Source of the DNA: Polaromonas sp.
GTDB lineage: Bacteria > Pseudomonadota > Gammaproteobacteria > Burkholderiales > Burkholderiaceae_C
Assembly: GCF_010365105.1 (NCBI RefSeq)
Contig: NZ_JAAFGZ010000004.1
Location: forward strand, 62,001-126,000
DNA length: 64,000 nucleotides
Reading direction: 5' to 3'
In this document: positions 9,482-21,304 of the stretch, piece after piece
Layout of the letters: every line of letters starts with the position of its first letter
Position numbering within the stretch: the stretch's first letter is position 1
The notes under the pieces: generated by a model
What the model saw: the letters and a program-made list of their open reading frames with translations, nothing else
Told to the model about the DNA's origin: nothing
Databases searched by the model: none
Made by a program: the position numbers and the translations under genes

Positions 9482-11506
9482 TTATCGGTTGAGCCAGACG
9501 AAATACGTCATCAACACAAAGATGCCAAGAATCATGCCAAAAGCATAGTGATAGATATAGCCCGACTGAAGGCGCCTGACCATGCTTGAAACCCAGCCAA
9601 CAAATTTCCAGGAACCATTCACCAGCGCGCCGTCAATCAGCATCTGGTCGCCGACCTTCCAGAACACAGTACCGAGGCCGCGCATACCGCGGGCAATGAC
9701 GTTTTCATTGAACCAGTCCAGGTAGTACTTGTTTTCAAGCAGCGTGTAGATCGGGCTCAGATTGCGCTTGATTGCAGTCGGCAAGGCGGGATTGACCATG
9801 TACATGTAGTAGGCCAGCACCACGCCTGACAGGGCAAGCCAGAAAGGCGGAGATGAAAAGCCATGAATGGCCATCTGCACGGGGCCATGAAACAGGCCAG
9901 CCAGTTCTTCCATGCCAGGATGACGTTCCAGGTTGACAAAAATCGCACCCTTGAAAAAGTCACCGAACAGCATCGGCTCGATGGTCATGAAACCGATGAC
10001 AACCGACGGAATAGCCAGCAGAACCAGCGGTAGCGTCACGACCCACGGCGATTCGTGCGGCTCATGGTGTTCATGATGGTGCCCGTGATCGTCATGTGCA
10101 TCATGATGAGCGTCAGGGTTCTGGTCATAGCGTTCCTTGCCGTGGAAGACAAGAAAGTAAAGACGAAATGAGTAGAAGGCTGTGACAAAAACGCCGGCCA
10201 GCACCGCGAAATAAGCAAAACCACTGCCCCAGAGATGGCTTTCGGCCACCACTTCAATGATGCTGTCCTTGGAATAAAAACCGGCAAAGAACGGTGTCCC
10301 GATGAGGGCCAGCGAACCTAGCAGGAAGGTGATCCAGGTGATGGGCATGTACTTGCGCACGCCCCCCATCCAGCGAATGTCCTGGTTGTGATGCATGCCG
10401 ATGATGACAGAACCTGCGGCCAGAAACAGCAGAGCCTTGAAAAACGCATGTGTCATCAGGTGGAACACCGCCACCGAATAGGCAGATGCGCCCAGCGCTA
10501 CGGTCATGTAACCCAGTTGCGACAACGTGGAATACGCAATGACCCGCTTGATGTCGTTCTGGATGATGCCCAGAAAGCCCATAAACAGCGCGGTGATGGC
10601 ACCAATCACCATGATGAAACTCAGCGCGGTATCACTTAGTTCAAACAACGGCGACATCCGCGCCACCATGAAAATACCGGCCGTTACCATGGTCGCGGCA
10701 TGAATCAGTGCCGAGATGGGCGTTGGGCCTTCCATTGAATCTGGAAGCCAGACATGCAGCGGAAACTGCGCTGACTTGCCCATGGCTCCAATGAACAGGC
10801 AGATGCAGATCACGGTGATCAGCATCCAGCCAGTACCCGGAAACGTCAGCTTGGAAAGCGCATCAGCCTTTGCAAAGGCTTCGCCATAGTTCAGCGTGCC
10901 CGCATAGGCAGCAATCAGGGCAATCCCCAGAATAAAGCCGAAGTCACCGACCCGGTTCACCAGAAAGGCCTTCATGTTGGCAAAAATAGCGCTGGGTTTG
11001 TTGAACCAGAAACCGATCAGCAGATACGAAACCAGACCAACCGCTTCCCAGCCAAAGAACAGCTGGAGCATGTTGTTGCTCATCACCAGCATCAGCATGG
11101 AAAAGGTAAACAGGGAAATATAGGCAAAGAAACGGTTATAGCCTGCATCTTCTTCCATGTAGCCGATGGTGTAAATATGCACCATGAGTGAGACAAAAGT
11201 CACCACGCACATCATCATGGCTGTCAGACCATCCACCAGAAAGCCAACTTCCATTTTCAGGTTGCCCACTGTCATCCAGGTGTAAAGCGTTTCGTTGAAT
11301 CGCGCACCATCAACGACCACACTTTGCAGTGTCATGGCAGAGATGATGAAGGCTATGAACACACCCAGAATGGTCAGGGTGTGCGCGAGACGGCGCCCTA
11401 TCCAGTTACCACCAAACGTGGTTCCCAGAATACCGGCCAGCAGTGCGCCAGCCAGAGGTGCCAGCGGAACAGCCAGCAACGTCGAGGCAGAAAGGGTTTG
11501 GCTCAT
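9482..11506 (-). CDS. nuoL: NADH-quinone oxidoreductase subunit L
   Basis: The 674-residue distal antiporter-like subunit of the complex I membrane arm has about 15-16 helices plus the long lateral helix near the C-terminus. Conserved motifs include LFFGWEAVGLVSYLLIGFW, GKSAQFPLHVWLPDSMEGPTP and NDIKRVIAYSTLSQLGYM. I chose ATG 11506 (MSQTLSAS); the 36 residues upstream in frame overlap nuoK. A histidine- and aspartate-rich segment lies at roughly residues 460-482, in a loop between helices after KERYDQNPDA; such loops vary among relatives. nuoK ends 7 bases upstream. Confidence 0.97.
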   Translation of the reverse strand: MSQTLSASTLLAVPLAPLAGALLAGILGTTFGGNWIGRRLAHTLTILGVFIAFIISAMTLQSVVVDGARFNETLYTWMTVGNLKMEVGFLVDGLTAMMMCVVTFVSLMVHIYTIGYMEEDAGYNRFFAYISLFTFSMLMLVMSNNMLQLFFGWEAVGLVSYLLIGFWFNKPSAIFANMKAFLVNRVGDFGFILGIALIAAYAGTLNYGEAFAKADALSKLTFPGTGWMLITVICICLFIGAMGKSAQFPLHVWLPDSMEGPTPISALIHAATMVTAGIFMVARMSPLFELSDTALSFIMVIGAITALFMGFLGIIQNDIKRVIAYSTLSQLGYMTVALGASAYSVAVFHLMTHAFFKALLFLAAGSVIIGMHHNQDIRWMGGVRKYMPITWITFLLGSLALIGTPFFAGFYSKDSIIEVVAESHLWGSGFAYFAVLAGVFVTAFYSFRLYFLVFHGKERYDQNPDAHHDAHDDHGHHHEHHEPHESPWVVTLPLVLLAIPSVVIGFMTIEPMLFGDFFKGAIFVNLERHPGMEELAGLFHGPVQMAIHGFSSPPFWLALSGVVLAYYMYMVNPALPTAIKRNLSPIYTLLENKYYLDWFNENVIARGMRGLGTVFWKVGDQMLIDGALVNGSWKFVGWVSSMVRRLQSGYIYHYAFGMILGIFVLMTYFVWLNR

Positions 11507-11513
11507 CTTGTTG

Positions 11514-11822
11514 TTAACCCTGAAGCGTGTTGAGTTCGTCGACGTTGATGCTGGACTTGTTACGGAACAGAAGCACCAAAATAGCCAGACCGATGGCAGA
11601 CTCGGCTGCCGCAACGGTCAGTATGAAAAATACAAATACCTGGCCCGCCATGTCGTTCAGGTAATACGAGAAGGCCACGAAATTCATGTTGACGGCCAGC
11701 AGCATGAGCTCAATGGCCATAAGCAAAACAATCAGGTTTTTGCGGTTCAGGAAAATGCCAATGACCGACAGGGCAAACAGCATGGCACCCAGCGAAAGAA
11801 AATGTCCAAGCGTAAGCATCAT
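11514..11822 (-). CDS. nuoK: NADH-quinone oxidoreductase subunit K
   Basis: The 102-residue protein has three membrane helices, the normal size for NuoK. It contains two buried acidic residues needed for proton transfer, in [13 protein letters not shown] and in [14 protein letters not shown]. Its ATG overlaps the nuoJ stop (TAATG) and has GAGGAAA just upstream inside nuoJ. A second ATG directly follows, so the start could be 11819. Confidence 0.96.
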   Translation of the reverse strand: MMLTLGHFLSLGAMLFALSVIGIFLNRKNLIVLLMAIELMLLAVNMNFVAFSYYLNDMAGQVFVFFILTVAAAESAIGLAILVLLFRNKSSINVDELNTLQG

Positions 11823-12475
11823 TATTTTTTTTCCTCAACGGATGCGGCAGACGCGATGTCAGGCATTGCAACAACTGACTTCATCTTGACCAGCCTGACA
11901 CGGTCTTGTGCTTTGACACGGACTTGATCGGATGGATTGGTCCGTTTGGAATCCTTGCGCTCGCGTAAGGTCAGGGCAATGGCGGCAATAATGGCCACCA
12001 GCAAAATCACGGCAGCAATTTCCAGTGGGTAGATGTATTGCGAGTAAAGGACCTTGCCAAGTTCCTTTGTATTGGACAGCTGTGCCGCAATGTCGCCGGA
12101 CACAGGCGCCGAAGCTCCTTTTGGCGGCTCACTGAAACCACCCATCAGCACATACGACATTTCCAGAGCAATGACCGCACCCACCGTGCCAGCCAAAGGA
12201 AAGTGCCTCCAGAAACCCTTTCGCATGCTGTCCAGGTTAATGTCCAGCATCATCACCACGAAAAGGAAAAGCACCATCACCGCGCCCACGTAGACCAGTA
12301 CCAGGGTGATCGCCAAAAACTCGGCTTTAAGCAAAATCCAGATAGCTGCTGCCTGAAAAAATGCAAGCACCAGAAAAAGTGCAGCGTGCACCGGGTTGCG
12401 GGCTGTAATGACGCGAAATGCTGCAAAAAGCAGTATTGCGGCAAACACATAAAAAAGACCTGTTTTAGCGTCCAT
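11822..12475 (-). CDS. nuoJ: NADH-quinone oxidoreductase subunit J
   Basis: The 217-residue protein has five predicted membrane helices in its first 170 residues, with the conserved third helix [19 protein letters not shown], the flexible helix coupling quinone reduction to pumping. The charged, polar C-terminal tail of about 45 residues, ending EEKK, is soluble. It overlaps nuoK by one base. Confidence 0.95.
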   Translation of the reverse strand: MDAKTGLFYVFAAILLFAAFRVITARNPVHAALFLVLAFFQAAAIWILLKAEFLAITLVLVYVGAVMVLFLFVVMMLDINLDSMRKGFWRHFPLAGTVGAVIALEMSYVLMGGFSEPPKGASAPVSGDIAAQLSNTKELGKVLYSQYIYPLEIAAVILLVAIIAAIALTLRERKDSKRTNPSDQVRVKAQDRVRLVKMKSVVAMPDIASAASVEEKK

Positions 12476-12526
12476 CTTGAAGGGGATTCTTTCTTCTTAC
12501 AAAAGCGGGCATTGGAGCGAAGGATC

Positions 12527-13024
12527 TCAGCGGTATCTGGCATCTGCTGCACGGTTGGCAGCAATTTCGCTTTCGTAACGATCCCCCACGGCAAGCAGCA
12601 TCTCCTTGGTGAAATACAGGTCGCCCCGCTTTTCGCCGTGGTATTCCAGGATATGCGTTTCAACGATTGAATCGACCGGACAGCTTTCTTCGCAGAAGCC
12701 GCAAAAAATGCATTTCGTCAGGTCGATGTCGTAGCGTGAAGTGCGGCGGCTGCCGTCTTCCCGAACATCTGACTCGATGGTGATCGCGAGCGCCGGACAT
12801 ACTGCCTCGCAAAGCTTGCAGGCAATACAGCGTTCTTCTCCATTTTCATACCGACGTAATGCGTGCAAACCACGAAATCGCGGACTCAATGGGGTTTTTT
12901 CTTCAGGAAACTGAATCGTGATCTTGCGACTGAACATGTATTTTCCGGTCAGGGCCATACCCTTGAGCAATTCGGTCAACATGAAGCTTGAGACAAAATC
13001 CTTTACGGATGCGACAGCAGACAT
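12527..13024 (-). CDS. nuoI: NADH-quinone oxidoreductase subunit I (two 4Fe-4S clusters)
   Basis: The 165-residue peripheral subunit carries two ferredoxin motifs, [12 protein letters not shown] and [12 protein letters not shown], holding clusters N6a and N6b that pass electrons to NuoB. The N-terminal amphipathic part ([17 protein letters not shown]) anchors it to the membrane arm. I chose ATG 13024; the 50 residues upstream in frame are the antisense-like junction with nuoH and do not resemble the family. There is an 11-base gap to nuoH. Confidence 0.96.
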   Translation of the reverse strand: MSAVASVKDFVSSFMLTELLKGMALTGKYMFSRKITIQFPEEKTPLSPRFRGLHALRRYENGEERCIACKLCEAVCPALAITIESDVREDGSRRTSRYDIDLTKCIFCGFCEESCPVDSIVETHILEYHGEKRGDLYFTKEMLLAVGDRYESEIAANRAADARYR

Positions 13025-13035
13025 GACTTTTTCGC

Positions 13036-14115
13036 CTATTTCCAGATGTTGTAAGAAGTCTGCATCCAGGCCCCGACGACCACCAGCCAGACCAGGGTCA
13101 CAGGTATGAAGATTTTCCAGCCCAGACGCATGATCTGGTCGTAGCGGAAACGTGGAAAGGTGGAACGAACCCACAGAAAAATGGTGACGACCACAAAGGT
13201 CTTCAGTCCCAGCCAGATCCAGCCTGGAATCCAGTTGAAGAATGCATGGTCAATCGGCGACAGCCAGCCGCCGAGGAACAGCAGCACGCAAAGAACGGAG
13301 ACCAGAATCATGTTGGCGTATTCAGCCAGGAAGAACATGGCAAACGACATACCGGAATATTCCACCATGTGTCCCGCCACGATCTCGGATTCGCCTTCCA
13401 CCACATCGAACGGGTGACGATTGGTTTCTGCCAGACTGGAAATGAAATACACGACGAAGATAGGCAGCAAAGGCAACCAGTTCCATGACAGGAAAGTCAG
13501 ACCCCTGCTGGCGGCCATGCCGGAGCCTTGGCTCATGACAATATCGGTCATGTTCAAGCTGCCGGAAACCATCAGCACCACCACAAGGCAAAAGCCCATT
13601 GCGATTTCATAGCTCACCATTTGGGCCGATGCGCGCATTGCACCCAAAAATGCATACTTGGAATTTGAGGCCCAGCCAGCAATGATGACGCCGTAAACTT
13701 CCAGAGAAGTGATGGCCATGATAAACAGCAAGCCGGCATTCACATTAGCCAATGCCACATCAGGGCCAAACGGAATCACCGCCCAGGCTGCAAGTGCAGG
13801 CATGATGGTCATGATCGGACCCAACACGAACAAGCCCTTGCTGGCTGCTGTAGGAATGATGATTTCCTTGGTCAACAGCTTGAGTGCATCGGCAATCGGC
13901 TGCAACAGGCCGAATGGTCCGATGCGATTAGGACCAAGGCGAACCTGTGTAAAACCAATGGCTTTTCTTTCCCATAAAGTGAGATAAGCCACGCATCCCA
14001 TCAGCGGTGCCAGCACTGCCACAATCTTGATAAGCACCCAGAGTACCGGCCAGACAGTGGCCGGCCATATCCCGCCCATCAAGCCTTGCCCCGTCGCATA
14101 CATTCCATCAATCAT
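13036..14115 (-). CDS. nuoH: NADH-quinone oxidoreductase subunit H
   Basis: The 359-residue membrane subunit has about eight or nine helices and forms the heel of complex I and much of the quinone chamber. Conserved signatures are [21 protein letters not shown] and the acidic loop [20 protein letters not shown]. Its ATG overlaps the nuoG stop by four bases, indicating coupled translation. Confidence 0.97.
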   Translation of the reverse strand: MIDGMYATGQGLMGGIWPATVWPVLWVLIKIVAVLAPLMGCVAYLTLWERKAIGFTQVRLGPNRIGPFGLLQPIADALKLLTKEIIIPTAASKGLFVLGPIMTIMPALAAWAVIPFGPDVALANVNAGLLFIMAITSLEVYGVIIAGWASNSKYAFLGAMRASAQMVSYEIAMGFCLVVVLMVSGSLNMTDIVMSQGSGMAASRGLTFLSWNWLPLLPIFVVYFISSLAETNRHPFDVVEGESEIVAGHMVEYSGMSFAMFFLAEYANMILVSVLCVLLFLGGWLSPIDHAFFNWIPGWIWLGLKTFVVVTIFLWVRSTFPRFRYDQIMRLGWKIFIPVTLVWLVVVGAWMQTSYNIWK

Positions 14116-16256
14116 GCGCCCGCCCCTTCAAAACTTGCAGCCTTGCGCGCATCGGCTGTCAGCTGCAGCGAAGTGGCACGTCTGACCAACCCGTCGAGTT
14201 GGTAAATGCTTGCCACCACTGGTGCATGACCGCTAACGGCAGAGACATCCACCTCGTGCTGGATTGCATTGCCCAGTCGATCTGAAGAGATGTGGCTGGC
14301 ATCAGCGTCACGAATGCTCTTGAGAACATCACTTGAAGATTCAAAATTGAAGCCAGGCAAACCCAGCAGATTGGCCAACACGCGCAGGACTTTCCATGCA
14401 GGACGCGTTTCACCTCTGGGTTTCACCACAGCATGAAAACTTTGGATTCGACCTTCGGCATTGATGAAGGTGCCTGGTGTTTCCGTAAAAGGCGCAATCG
14501 GCAACAGCACATCGCTGAAACCCATATTGGCCTTGAAGGGACTCAGCGTGACTACCATCTGGGCAGAATTCAATGAAGCTCTGGATTGGATGCCGACTGC
14601 TGAATCAAATTCGGGTTCGTTATTCAACAGAATCACTGCCTTGAGCTTGCCATCAAGCATCTGGCCTGCATTCAACCCCCCGTTGCCTGGGAGTGCGTTG
14701 ACGAATTGTGCGCCAACGGTGTTGGCAGCTTCAGTCAGGTAACCCACGCTGGCAGCGCATTGATCTCCGATCCAGTTGGCCAGTACCAGCAGACTGGAAG
14801 CATTGGCATGATGTGCAGCGGCATTGCCCAGCAGGATCGCTTTTCGCTCACCACTCATCAAAGACAATGCTATTGCTTTTGCCGCCTCAGTGACTTCGCC
14901 AGATACGGGCGCAGCAACACCCTTTTCAACAGCGATTGCTGCGGCGACATTGGCCAGCGACTGCGCCCAGTTTTCAGACGATGTCAGGAGAGCGTTAGAG
15001 ACAGGTATCGCCCATGCATCCGTTAAAGGCAGTTCATTCAGCGAATTAATCGTATTGAGCACACAGCCATTGCGGACCGATTGCCTGATACGCAGTGCAA
15101 ACAAGGGATGATCCTTGCGCAGGTTCGAGCCAATTACCAGGACTCGCTGCAATTCCGACAGTGACGCAATGGAAGTGCCAAGCCATCGAACCGAAGATGA
15201 TGAGGTGAAATCGGCATTGCGCAAGCGATAGTCAATATTTTCGCTGCCAAGGCCACGCATCAGGGAGGACGCCAAATGGAGTTCTTCCAGTGTGCTGTGA
15301 GGGCTTGCCAGCGTGCCAATGCTGTCCGCACCGTACTCTGACTTGATCTGTTTCAGTCCATTGGCGACATATTCAAGTGCGGTTTGCCAGTCAACCGTTT
15401 TCCATTCACCACCCTGCTTGAGCATGGGGCTGAGCAGACGGTCATCAGTGTTCAGGGCTTCGTAGGAAAAGCGGTCACGGTCTGCGATCCAGCACTCGTT
15501 GACGGCTTCGTTTTCAAGCGGCAATACGCGCATTACCTTGTCGTGCTTGACCTGGACGATCAGGTTGGCACCGGTCGAGTCGTGGGGACTGACCGATTTG
15601 CGGCGTGACAGTTCCCAGGTGCGGGCACTGTACCGAAACGGCTTGCTGGTCAGCGCGCCCACCGGACAAAGATCGATCATGTTGCCCGACAGTTCGGAGT
15701 CCACTGACATACCGACAAAAGTTTCAATTTCGGCATGTTCGCCGCGGTGCGACATGCCCAGTTCCATCACGCCGGCGACTTCCTGCCCAAAACGTACGCA
15801 ACGCGTGCAATGAATGCAGCGGCTCATTTCCTGCATTGAAATCAGGGGCCCCACATCCTTGTGGAAGACCATGCGCTTTTCTTCCTGGTAACGCGACTCT
15901 CCTGCACCGTAACCTACGGCAAGATCCTGCAACTGGCACTCGCCACCCTGGTCGCAGATAGGGCAATCCAGGGGGTGGTTAATCAGCAGAAACTCCATCA
16001 CACCCTTCTGGGCTTTGATGGCTTTGTCGTTCTTGGTGTGTACGACCATCCCCTGCGTGACAGGGGTGGCGCATGCCGGCATCGGTTTGGGCGCCTTTTC
16101 CACATCGACCAAGCACATGCGGCAATTGGCGGCAATGCTCAGTTTCTTGTGATAACAGAAATGCGGAATATAGGTGCCCGCTTTTTCAGCCGCGTGCATC
16201 ACCGTGCTGCCTTCGAGCACCTCCACTTTTTGTCCGTCCAGTTCTATTTCAACCAT
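14112..16256 (-). CDS. nuoG: NADH-quinone oxidoreductase subunit G
   Basis: The 714-residue peripheral subunit has an N-terminal 2Fe-2S ferredoxin domain with cysteines in [19 protein letters not shown]. The His-Cys 4Fe-4S site is in [17 protein letters not shown], a further 4Fe-4S motif is [11 protein letters not shown], and the C-terminal region (about residues 220-690) resembles molybdopterin oxidoreductases but binds no cofactor here. The later part is less conserved, as in other species. The start is 20 bases after nuoF. Confidence 0.96.
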   Translation of the reverse strand: MVEIELDGQKVEVLEGSTVMHAAEKAGTYIPHFCYHKKLSIAANCRMCLVDVEKAPKPMPACATPVTQGMVVHTKNDKAIKAQKGVMEFLLINHPLDCPICDQGGECQLQDLAVGYGAGESRYQEEKRMVFHKDVGPLISMQEMSRCIHCTRCVRFGQEVAGVMELGMSHRGEHAEIETFVGMSVDSELSGNMIDLCPVGALTSKPFRYSARTWELSRRKSVSPHDSTGANLIVQVKHDKVMRVLPLENEAVNECWIADRDRFSYEALNTDDRLLSPMLKQGGEWKTVDWQTALEYVANGLKQIKSEYGADSIGTLASPHSTLEELHLASSLMRGLGSENIDYRLRNADFTSSSSVRWLGTSIASLSELQRVLVIGSNLRKDHPLFALRIRQSVRNGCVLNTINSLNELPLTDAWAIPVSNALLTSSENWAQSLANVAAAIAVEKGVAAPVSGEVTEAAKAIALSLMSGERKAILLGNAAAHHANASSLLVLANWIGDQCAASVGYLTEAANTVGAQFVNALPGNGGLNAGQMLDGKLKAVILLNNEPEFDSAVGIQSRASLNSAQMVVTLSPFKANMGFSDVLLPIAPFTETPGTFINAEGRIQSFHAVVKPRGETRPAWKVLRVLANLLGLPGFNFESSSDVLKSIRDADASHISSDRLGNAIQHEVDVSAVSGHAPVVASIYQLDGLVRRATSLQLTADARKAASFEGAGA

Positions 16257-16276
16257 ATTCTTTTTCTTTCAACGAT

Positions 16277-17698
16277 TCAGGCCTGTGCCGCAGTGCGACT
16301 GGTCGCCTGAACGGTGCTTGGATTCATAGCATCAGGTGATTCATTTTTTGAAATCATCGCTTCAAACTCATGGCGGTAGTGCTTGATCATGGCGCGGACC
16401 GGCATGGCAGCAGCATCGCCCAAGGCGCAAATGGTTCGTCCCTGGATGTTGTCCGCTACCGAATTGAGCAGGTCCAGATCGCTGGGACGACCCAGTCCGT
16501 TGTGAATACGGTCCACCACGCGCCACAGCCACCCCGTGCCTTCGCGGCATGGGGTGCATTGACCACAGGATTCATGCATGTAAAAGTACGAGAGGCGCTT
16601 CAGGGACTCGACCATGCAGCGGGAGTCGTCCATGACGATGACAGCACCCGAGCCAAGCATCGAGCCGGCCTTGGCAATCGAATCGTAGTCCATCGTGCAC
16701 TCCATCATGATGGCAGCCGGCAGCACCGGCGACGACGATCCGCCAGGAATCACAGCCTTCAGCGTGCGGCCCTTGCGAACCCCACCGGCCAGTTCCAGCA
16801 GCTTGGAGAACGGCGTGCCCATCGGCACTTCGTAGTTGCCCGGCAATTCGACATCACCCGAAACCGAATAAATCTTGGTGCCGCCATTGTTCGGCTTGCC
16901 GCATTCGAGGTAGGCAGCACCCCCGTTGCGGATGATCCACGGCACGGCGGCAAAAGTTTCGGTATTGTTGATCGTGGTGGGCTTGCCATACAGGCCGAAG
17001 CTGGCTGGAAACGGTGGCTTGAAGCGCGGTTGGCCCTTCTTGCCTTCGAGCGATTCCAGCAGGGCAGTTTCCTCGCCGCAAATATAGGCACCGAAACCAT
17101 GCGAGGCGTGGAGTTGGAAGTTGAAGCTACTGCCTAAGATGCCGTCACCCAGCAGGCCCGCTGTGCGCGCCTCGTCCAGCGCTGCTTCAAAGCGCTGGTA
17201 AGTGGCAAAAATCTCGCCGTGGATGTAGTTATAGCCAACACTGATGCCCATGGCATAAGCGGCAATCGCCATGCCCTCGATCACGCTGTGCGGGTTGTAC
17301 TGCATGATGTCGCGGTCTTTGCAGGTGCCTGGCTCGCCTTCATCCGAATTGCAGACCAGATACTTCTGACCCGGGAACTGGCGCGGCATGAAGCTCCACT
17401 TCAGCCCGGTCGGGAAGCCCGCACCGCCTCTGCCACGAAGACCACCGGCCTTGACTTCGGCAATGACCTGGTCAGGTGTCATTCCAGCACCGCCGTCCTG
17501 ACCAAGAATCTTGCGCAGTGCCTGGTAGCCACCACGCGCTTCATAGTCGCCGAGGCGCCAGTTGCTGCCGTCAAGATCTGCAAGGATTTGCGGATTGATG
17601 TGCCGGCCATGAAAGCAGGTCTGCACACCAGTAGCTGCAAATTGCGACAGTACGGACTGGGAAGCTCCGGTGTCGCCGGAATGGGATCGGACTGTCAT
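16277..17698 (-). CDS. nuoF: NADH-quinone oxidoreductase subunit F (NADH- and FMN-binding)
   Basis: The 473-residue subunit oxidises NADH. The FMN/NADH site is seen in [17 protein letters not shown] and the downstream [14 protein letters not shown]. The N3 4Fe-4S cluster motif is [12 protein letters not shown], with a fourth cysteine in [14 protein letters not shown] 17698 follows the nuoE stop by 4 bases. About 25 residues of the N-terminus ([16 protein letters not shown] and following) precede the usual core, a modest extension seen in some relatives. Confidence 0.96.
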   Translation of the reverse strand: MTVRSHSGDTGASQSVLSQFAATGVQTCFHGRHINPQILADLDGSNWRLGDYEARGGYQALRKILGQDGGAGMTPDQVIAEVKAGGLRGRGGAGFPTGLKWSFMPRQFPGQKYLVCNSDEGEPGTCKDRDIMQYNPHSVIEGMAIAAYAMGISVGYNYIHGEIFATYQRFEAALDEARTAGLLGDGILGSSFNFQLHASHGFGAYICGEETALLESLEGKKGQPRFKPPFPASFGLYGKPTTINNTETFAAVPWIIRNGGAAYLECGKPNNGGTKIYSVSGDVELPGNYEVPMGTPFSKLLELAGGVRKGRTLKAVIPGGSSSPVLPAAIMMECTMDYDSIAKAGSMLGSGAVIVMDDSRCMVESLKRLSYFYMHESCGQCTPCREGTGWLWRVVDRIHNGLGRPSDLDLLNSVADNIQGRTICALGDAAAMPVRAMIKHYRHEFEAMISKNESPDAMNPSTVQATSRTAAQA

Positions 17699-17702
17699 TG
17701 AC

Positions 17703-18200
17703 TCAAGCCTCCGCCGATTTGAGACCATCAACAAGCTGGTCAAGTTTTTCGTTGCTCATGAAGCTGCACATATGGATGTCATTCACCAGCATTACCGGAG
17801 AATCGGCACATGCACCCAGGCATTCGGACTGCTGTAGTGTGAACAGGCCGTCGGCCGTGGTTTCACCCATCGCAATGCCGAGCTTTTGCTCCAGATGGTG
17901 CAGCGCTTTGGCGCCATCGCGCAACTGGCAAGGCAGGTTAGTGCAGACATTAAACTTGTACTTGCCCACGCGCTGCTGGTTGTACATGTTGTAGAAAGTT
18001 GTGACTTCATGGACTGCAATTGGCGCCATGCCCAAATACTCAGCCACCAGCTTTTCACTTTGAGCGCTGACAAAACCCTGTTCCTGCTGCACGATCTGCA
18101 AGCAGGCCATCACGGCCGACTGCTTCTGGTTCGTAGGGTATTTGGCGACTTCTCTGTCAAAAAGCGTTTTGGTTTGTTCAGAAATCATGGAAGAAGTCAT
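17703..18200 (-). CDS. nuoE: NADH-quinone oxidoreductase subunit E (2Fe-2S)
   Basis: The 165-residue thioredoxin-fold subunit binds cluster N1a through four cysteines seen in VCTNLPCQL and [10 protein letters not shown]. It pairs with NuoF at the tip of the peripheral arm. The start may be ATG 18200 (MTSSMISEQ) or ATG 18188 (MISEQ); neither has a clear ribosome binding site, and I list the longer form, which begins 4 bases after nuoD ends. Confidence 0.95.
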   Translation of the reverse strand: MTSSMISEQTKTLFDREVAKYPTNQKQSAVMACLQIVQQEQGFVSAQSEKLVAEYLGMAPIAVHEVTTFYNMYNQQRVGKYKFNVCTNLPCQLRDGAKALHHLEQKLGIAMGETTADGLFTLQQSECLGACADSPVMLVNDIHMCSFMSNEKLDQLVDGLKSAEA

Positions 18201-18204
18201 GCGG

Positions 18205-19458
18205 TTAGCGGTCAATTTCACCGAAAACAATGTCCATCGTGCCAATCACGGCAACGGCATCGGCAATCATGTGGCCGCGCGCCATTTCGTCCATGGCTGC
18301 GAGATGGGAAAAGCCAGGCGGGCGAATCTTCAGGCGGTACGGCTTGTTCGCGCCGTCGCTGACGATGTAGATGCCGAACTCGCCCTTGGGGTGCTCGACG
18401 GCGGCATAGGCTTCGCCTTCAGGCACGTGGAAACCTTCAGTGAAAAGCTTGAAATGATGAATCAACTCTTCCATGTTTGACTTCATGGATTCACGGTTAG
18501 GAGGCGCCACCTTGTGGTTGCTGGTGATCACCGGGCCGGGGTTGACGCGCAACCAGTCAACGCACTGCTTGATGATACGGTTGGACTGGCGCATTTCCGC
18601 CACGCGGACCAGGTAACGGTCATAGCAGTCACCGGTTTTACCGACCGGAATGTCAAAATCCATGTGCTCATAGACTTCATAGGGCTGCTGTTTGCGAAGA
18701 TCCCAGGCAAAACCCGAACCCCTGAGCATGGGACCGGTGAAACCCAGATTCAATGCACGTTCTGGCGATACCACGCCAACACCGACGGTACGCTGCTTCC
18801 AGATGCGGTTGTCGGTCAGCAGGGTTTCGTACTCATCGACCAGTTTGGGAAACTTGGCCACGAAGTCATCGATGAAGTCAAGCAACGATCCCTGGCGGTT
18901 TTCATTCAGGGCATCGATTGCCTTGGCATTACGTATCTTGTTGACCTTGTACTGCGACATGCTTTCCGGCAAATCGCGGTAAACGCCGCCCGGACGGAAA
19001 TAAGCCGCATGCATGCGGGCACCAGACACCGCCTCGTACATGTCGAAAAGCACTTCGCGCTCGCGAAAGCAATAGATCAGCATGTTCATTGCACCGCAGT
19101 CCAGTCCGTGCGCGCCAAGCCACATCAGGTGATTGAGCAAGCGGGTGATTTCAGAGAACATTACGCGGATGTACTGCGCTCGAACCGGAACATCAACGCC
19201 GATCAGTTTTTCGATGGCCAGACAGTAAGCATGCTCATTGGACATCATCGACACATAGTCGAGCCGGTCCATATAAGGTAAAGACTGGATATAGGTCTTG
19301 CTTTCGGCCAGTTTCTCGGTCGCCCGGTGCAGCAGCCCGATATGCGGGTCAGCCCGCTGTATCACTTCTCCGTCAAGTTCGAGGACCAGGCGCAAAACGC
19401 CATGAGCGGCCGGGTGCTGCGGTCCAAAATTGAGCGTGTAGTTTTTAATTTCAGCCAT
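18205..19458 (-). CDS. nuoD: NADH-quinone oxidoreductase subunit D
   Basis: The 417-residue subunit is homologous to the large subunit of NiFe hydrogenases. It forms the quinone pocket with NuoB; the quinone-touching loop is in [16 protein letters not shown] near the N-terminus. The separate NuoC and NuoD proteins, rather than a NuoCD fusion, match betaproteobacteria and unlike E. coli. It is 23 bases after nuoC. Confidence 0.97.
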   Translation of the reverse strand: MAEIKNYTLNFGPQHPAAHGVLRLVLELDGEVIQRADPHIGLLHRATEKLAESKTYIQSLPYMDRLDYVSMMSNEHAYCLAIEKLIGVDVPVRAQYIRVMFSEITRLLNHLMWLGAHGLDCGAMNMLIYCFREREVLFDMYEAVSGARMHAAYFRPGGVYRDLPESMSQYKVNKIRNAKAIDALNENRQGSLLDFIDDFVAKFPKLVDEYETLLTDNRIWKQRTVGVGVVSPERALNLGFTGPMLRGSGFAWDLRKQQPYEVYEHMDFDIPVGKTGDCYDRYLVRVAEMRQSNRIIKQCVDWLRVNPGPVITSNHKVAPPNRESMKSNMEELIHHFKLFTEGFHVPEGEAYAAVEHPKGEFGIYIVSDGANKPYRLKIRPPGFSHLAAMDEMARGHMIADAVAVIGTMDIVFGEIDR

Positions 19459-19481
19459 GTCGTATCTCTTGCGGAAACCGC

Positions 19482-20096
19482 CTATTGAAGACCACCGTAG
19501 TTTTCCTCGCGAATCACGCGGGGAATCATCTCGCGGGGTTCGATGGTGACAGGCTGATAAATCACGCGTTTTTGCTCGGCGTCGTAACGCATTTCCACAT
19601 GCCCTGTGGTCGGAAAATCCTTGCGAAACGGATGACCAATGAAACCGTAATCGGTCAGGATGCGGCGCAGGTCGTTGTGGCCCTCGAAAACAATGCCGTA
19701 AAGGTCAAAAGCTTCACGCTCGAACCAGTTCGCCGAGCTCCAGATGCCATTGACCGAATCAACCACGGGAAAATCATCGTCTGGGCAAAATACCTTGAGC
19801 CTTACCCGCTGGTTGAGGCTGACCGAAAGCAAATGTATAGAGACGCAATAGCGCAGTCCGTCATATTGACCGTTTTTGTATTCGGAATAATCAAGACCAC
19901 AAAGGTCCATGAGTTGCTCGAATTTGCAGCCAGGCGAATCGCGAAGCAATGTTGCTGCTGCCAGATAATCGACAGCCGCAACAATTACCGTAATTTCACC
20001 GAGAGCAATCTTGACAGTTTTTGCCTTGCTGCCCAGCACCGATGCAATGGTTTCACCCAGCCGGGAGATTGAAACAGGAGGTGAAGACAATGGCAT
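19482..20096 (-). CDS. nuoC: NADH-quinone oxidoreductase subunit C
   Basis: The 204-residue peripheral-arm subunit contains the conserved [23 protein letters not shown] element and the following [13 protein letters not shown] chose ATG 20096, which overlaps the nuoB stop (TGATG). The 29 residues upstream in frame lie inside nuoB and are unlike the family. Confidence 0.96.
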   Translation of the reverse strand: MPLSSPPVSISRLGETIASVLGSKAKTVKIALGEITVIVAAVDYLAAATLLRDSPGCKFEQLMDLCGLDYSEYKNGQYDGLRYCVSIHLLSVSLNQRVRLKVFCPDDDFPVVDSVNGIWSSANWFEREAFDLYGIVFEGHNDLRRILTDYGFIGHPFRKDFPTTGHVEMRYDAEQKRVIYQPVTIEPREMIPRVIREENYGGLQ

Positions 20097-20575
20097 CAAG
20101 CCCTCGCGATCGTGTTGGTGCGTCGAATTTTCTGCTGCAACTGAATGATGCCGTAGAGCAATGCCTCGGCGGTTGGCGGGCAACCCGGCACGTATACATC
20201 CACCGGCACGATGCGGTCACAGCCGCGGACGACCGAATAGCTGTAGTGATAGTAACCACCGCCATTAGCGCACGACCCCATGGAAATCACCCAGCGAGGC
20301 TCGGCCATTTGATCGTAAACCTTGCGCAAGGCGGGCCCCATCTTGTTGCACAAGGTGCCTGCGACGATCATCAGATCGGACTGACGCGGGCTGGGCCGAA
20401 ACAACATGCCAAAACGGTCAATGTCGTAGCGTGCAGCACCCGCATGCATCATTTCTACAGCGCAGCAGGCAAGGCCAAAAGTCATGGGCCACAGCGAACC
20501 GGTCTTGGCCCAGTTGACCACCGAGTCATAGCTCGTGGTCACAAAGCCTTCTTTGAAAACACCTTCAAGTGACAT
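20096..20575 (-). CDS. nuoB: NADH-quinone oxidoreductase subunit B (cluster N2)
   Basis: The 159-residue subunit carries the terminal 4Fe-4S cluster N2 that reduces quinone. The adjacent cysteines are in [14 protein letters not shown], and the others are in [11 protein letters not shown] and [12 protein letters not shown]. It overlaps nuoC by one base at its end. A 40-base gap separates it from nuoA. Confidence 0.97.
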   Translation of the reverse strand: MSLEGVFKEGFVTTSYDSVVNWAKTGSLWPMTFGLACCAVEMMHAGAARYDIDRFGMLFRPSPRQSDLMIVAGTLCNKMGPALRKVYDQMAEPRWVISMGSCANGGGYYHYSYSVVRGCDRIVPVDVYVPGCPPTAEALLYGIIQLQQKIRRTNTIARA

Positions 20576-20615
20576 AACCGTACCCTTTTTGAAAAGCCCC
20601 TTTTAAGGCTTTTTC

Positions 20616-20975
20616 TTATTCCCAGTCCAGCGCACCCTTTTTCCACTCGTAGATAAAGCCCACAACCAGAATACCCAGAAAAACCATGACCGACCAAAAA
20701 CCAAGCGGACCAATTTCCTTGAGCGAAACCGCCCATGGAAACAAAAAGGCAATTTCAAGGTCAAAAAGAATGAACAGAATGGCAACCAGGTAGTAGCGAA
20801 CATCAAATTTCATGCGGGCATCTTCGAAGGCCTCAAATCCGCATTCATAAGGAGAATTTTTTTCGCTGTCAGGCCGAACAGGCCCCAGCAAACGACCCAT
20901 GACCATCGGCAATATACCGACACCTACGCCCACCAGAATAAACAACAGAACAGGAAGGTATTGGTCAAGGTTCAT
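20616..20975 (-). CDS. nuoA: NADH-quinone oxidoreductase subunit A (first nuo gene)
   Basis: The 119-residue protein has three membrane helices, with the conserved loop [20 protein letters not shown] between the first two. It borders the quinone entry site. I chose ATG 20975 (MNLDQYLPV); no strong ribosome binding site is visible. The nuo operon therefore begins about 126 bases after the tRNA-Leu gene. Confidence 0.96.
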   Translation of the reverse strand: MNLDQYLPVLLFILVGVGVGILPMVMGRLLGPVRPDSEKNSPYECGFEAFEDARMKFDVRYYLVAILFILFDLEIAFLFPWAVSLKEIGPLGFWSVMVFLGILVVGFIYEWKKGALDWE

Positions 20976-21101
20976 CGTGGGTTTCAACTTGTGAAAAGCC
21001 ACTCGTACAGCAAGCCGCACAGAGTACCTGCACAGCTTGCACGAGTTTACCGTTTGAGCCGAAAGCAGCCACTGGTGAGCTGCTGCCGATGCTAGTCAAT
21101 C

Positions 21102-21186
21102 TGGTGCGGACGGCGAGACTCGAACTCGCACAGCTTTCGCCACTACCCCCTCAAGATAGCGTGTCTACCAATTTCACCACGTCCGC
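21102..21186 (-). tRNA. tRNA-Leu, anticodon GAG
   Basis: The 85-base minus-strand gene folds as a class II tRNA. The acceptor strand GCGGACG pairs with CGTCCGC, the D-loop has the AATTGGTAGAC form, the anticodon stem CTATC/GGTAG encloses the loop TTGAGGG (anticodon GAG), there is a variable arm, and the T arm has GTTCGAGTC. The CCA end is encoded. It lies between secG and nuoA in the same orientation with no visible terminator on either side, so it may be processed from a longer transcript. Confidence 0.96.
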
Positions 21187-21304
21187 GATACTTACTTTTG
21201 TCTGGATGCTTGAGGAAACTTTGCAGTTTTTTTGCTTCCCAGACTGTCTAAGAGTTTACCCTGAAATCGCACGGCTTTTAAGTTGAAGTCCTGGCTTTGT
21301 GGTC

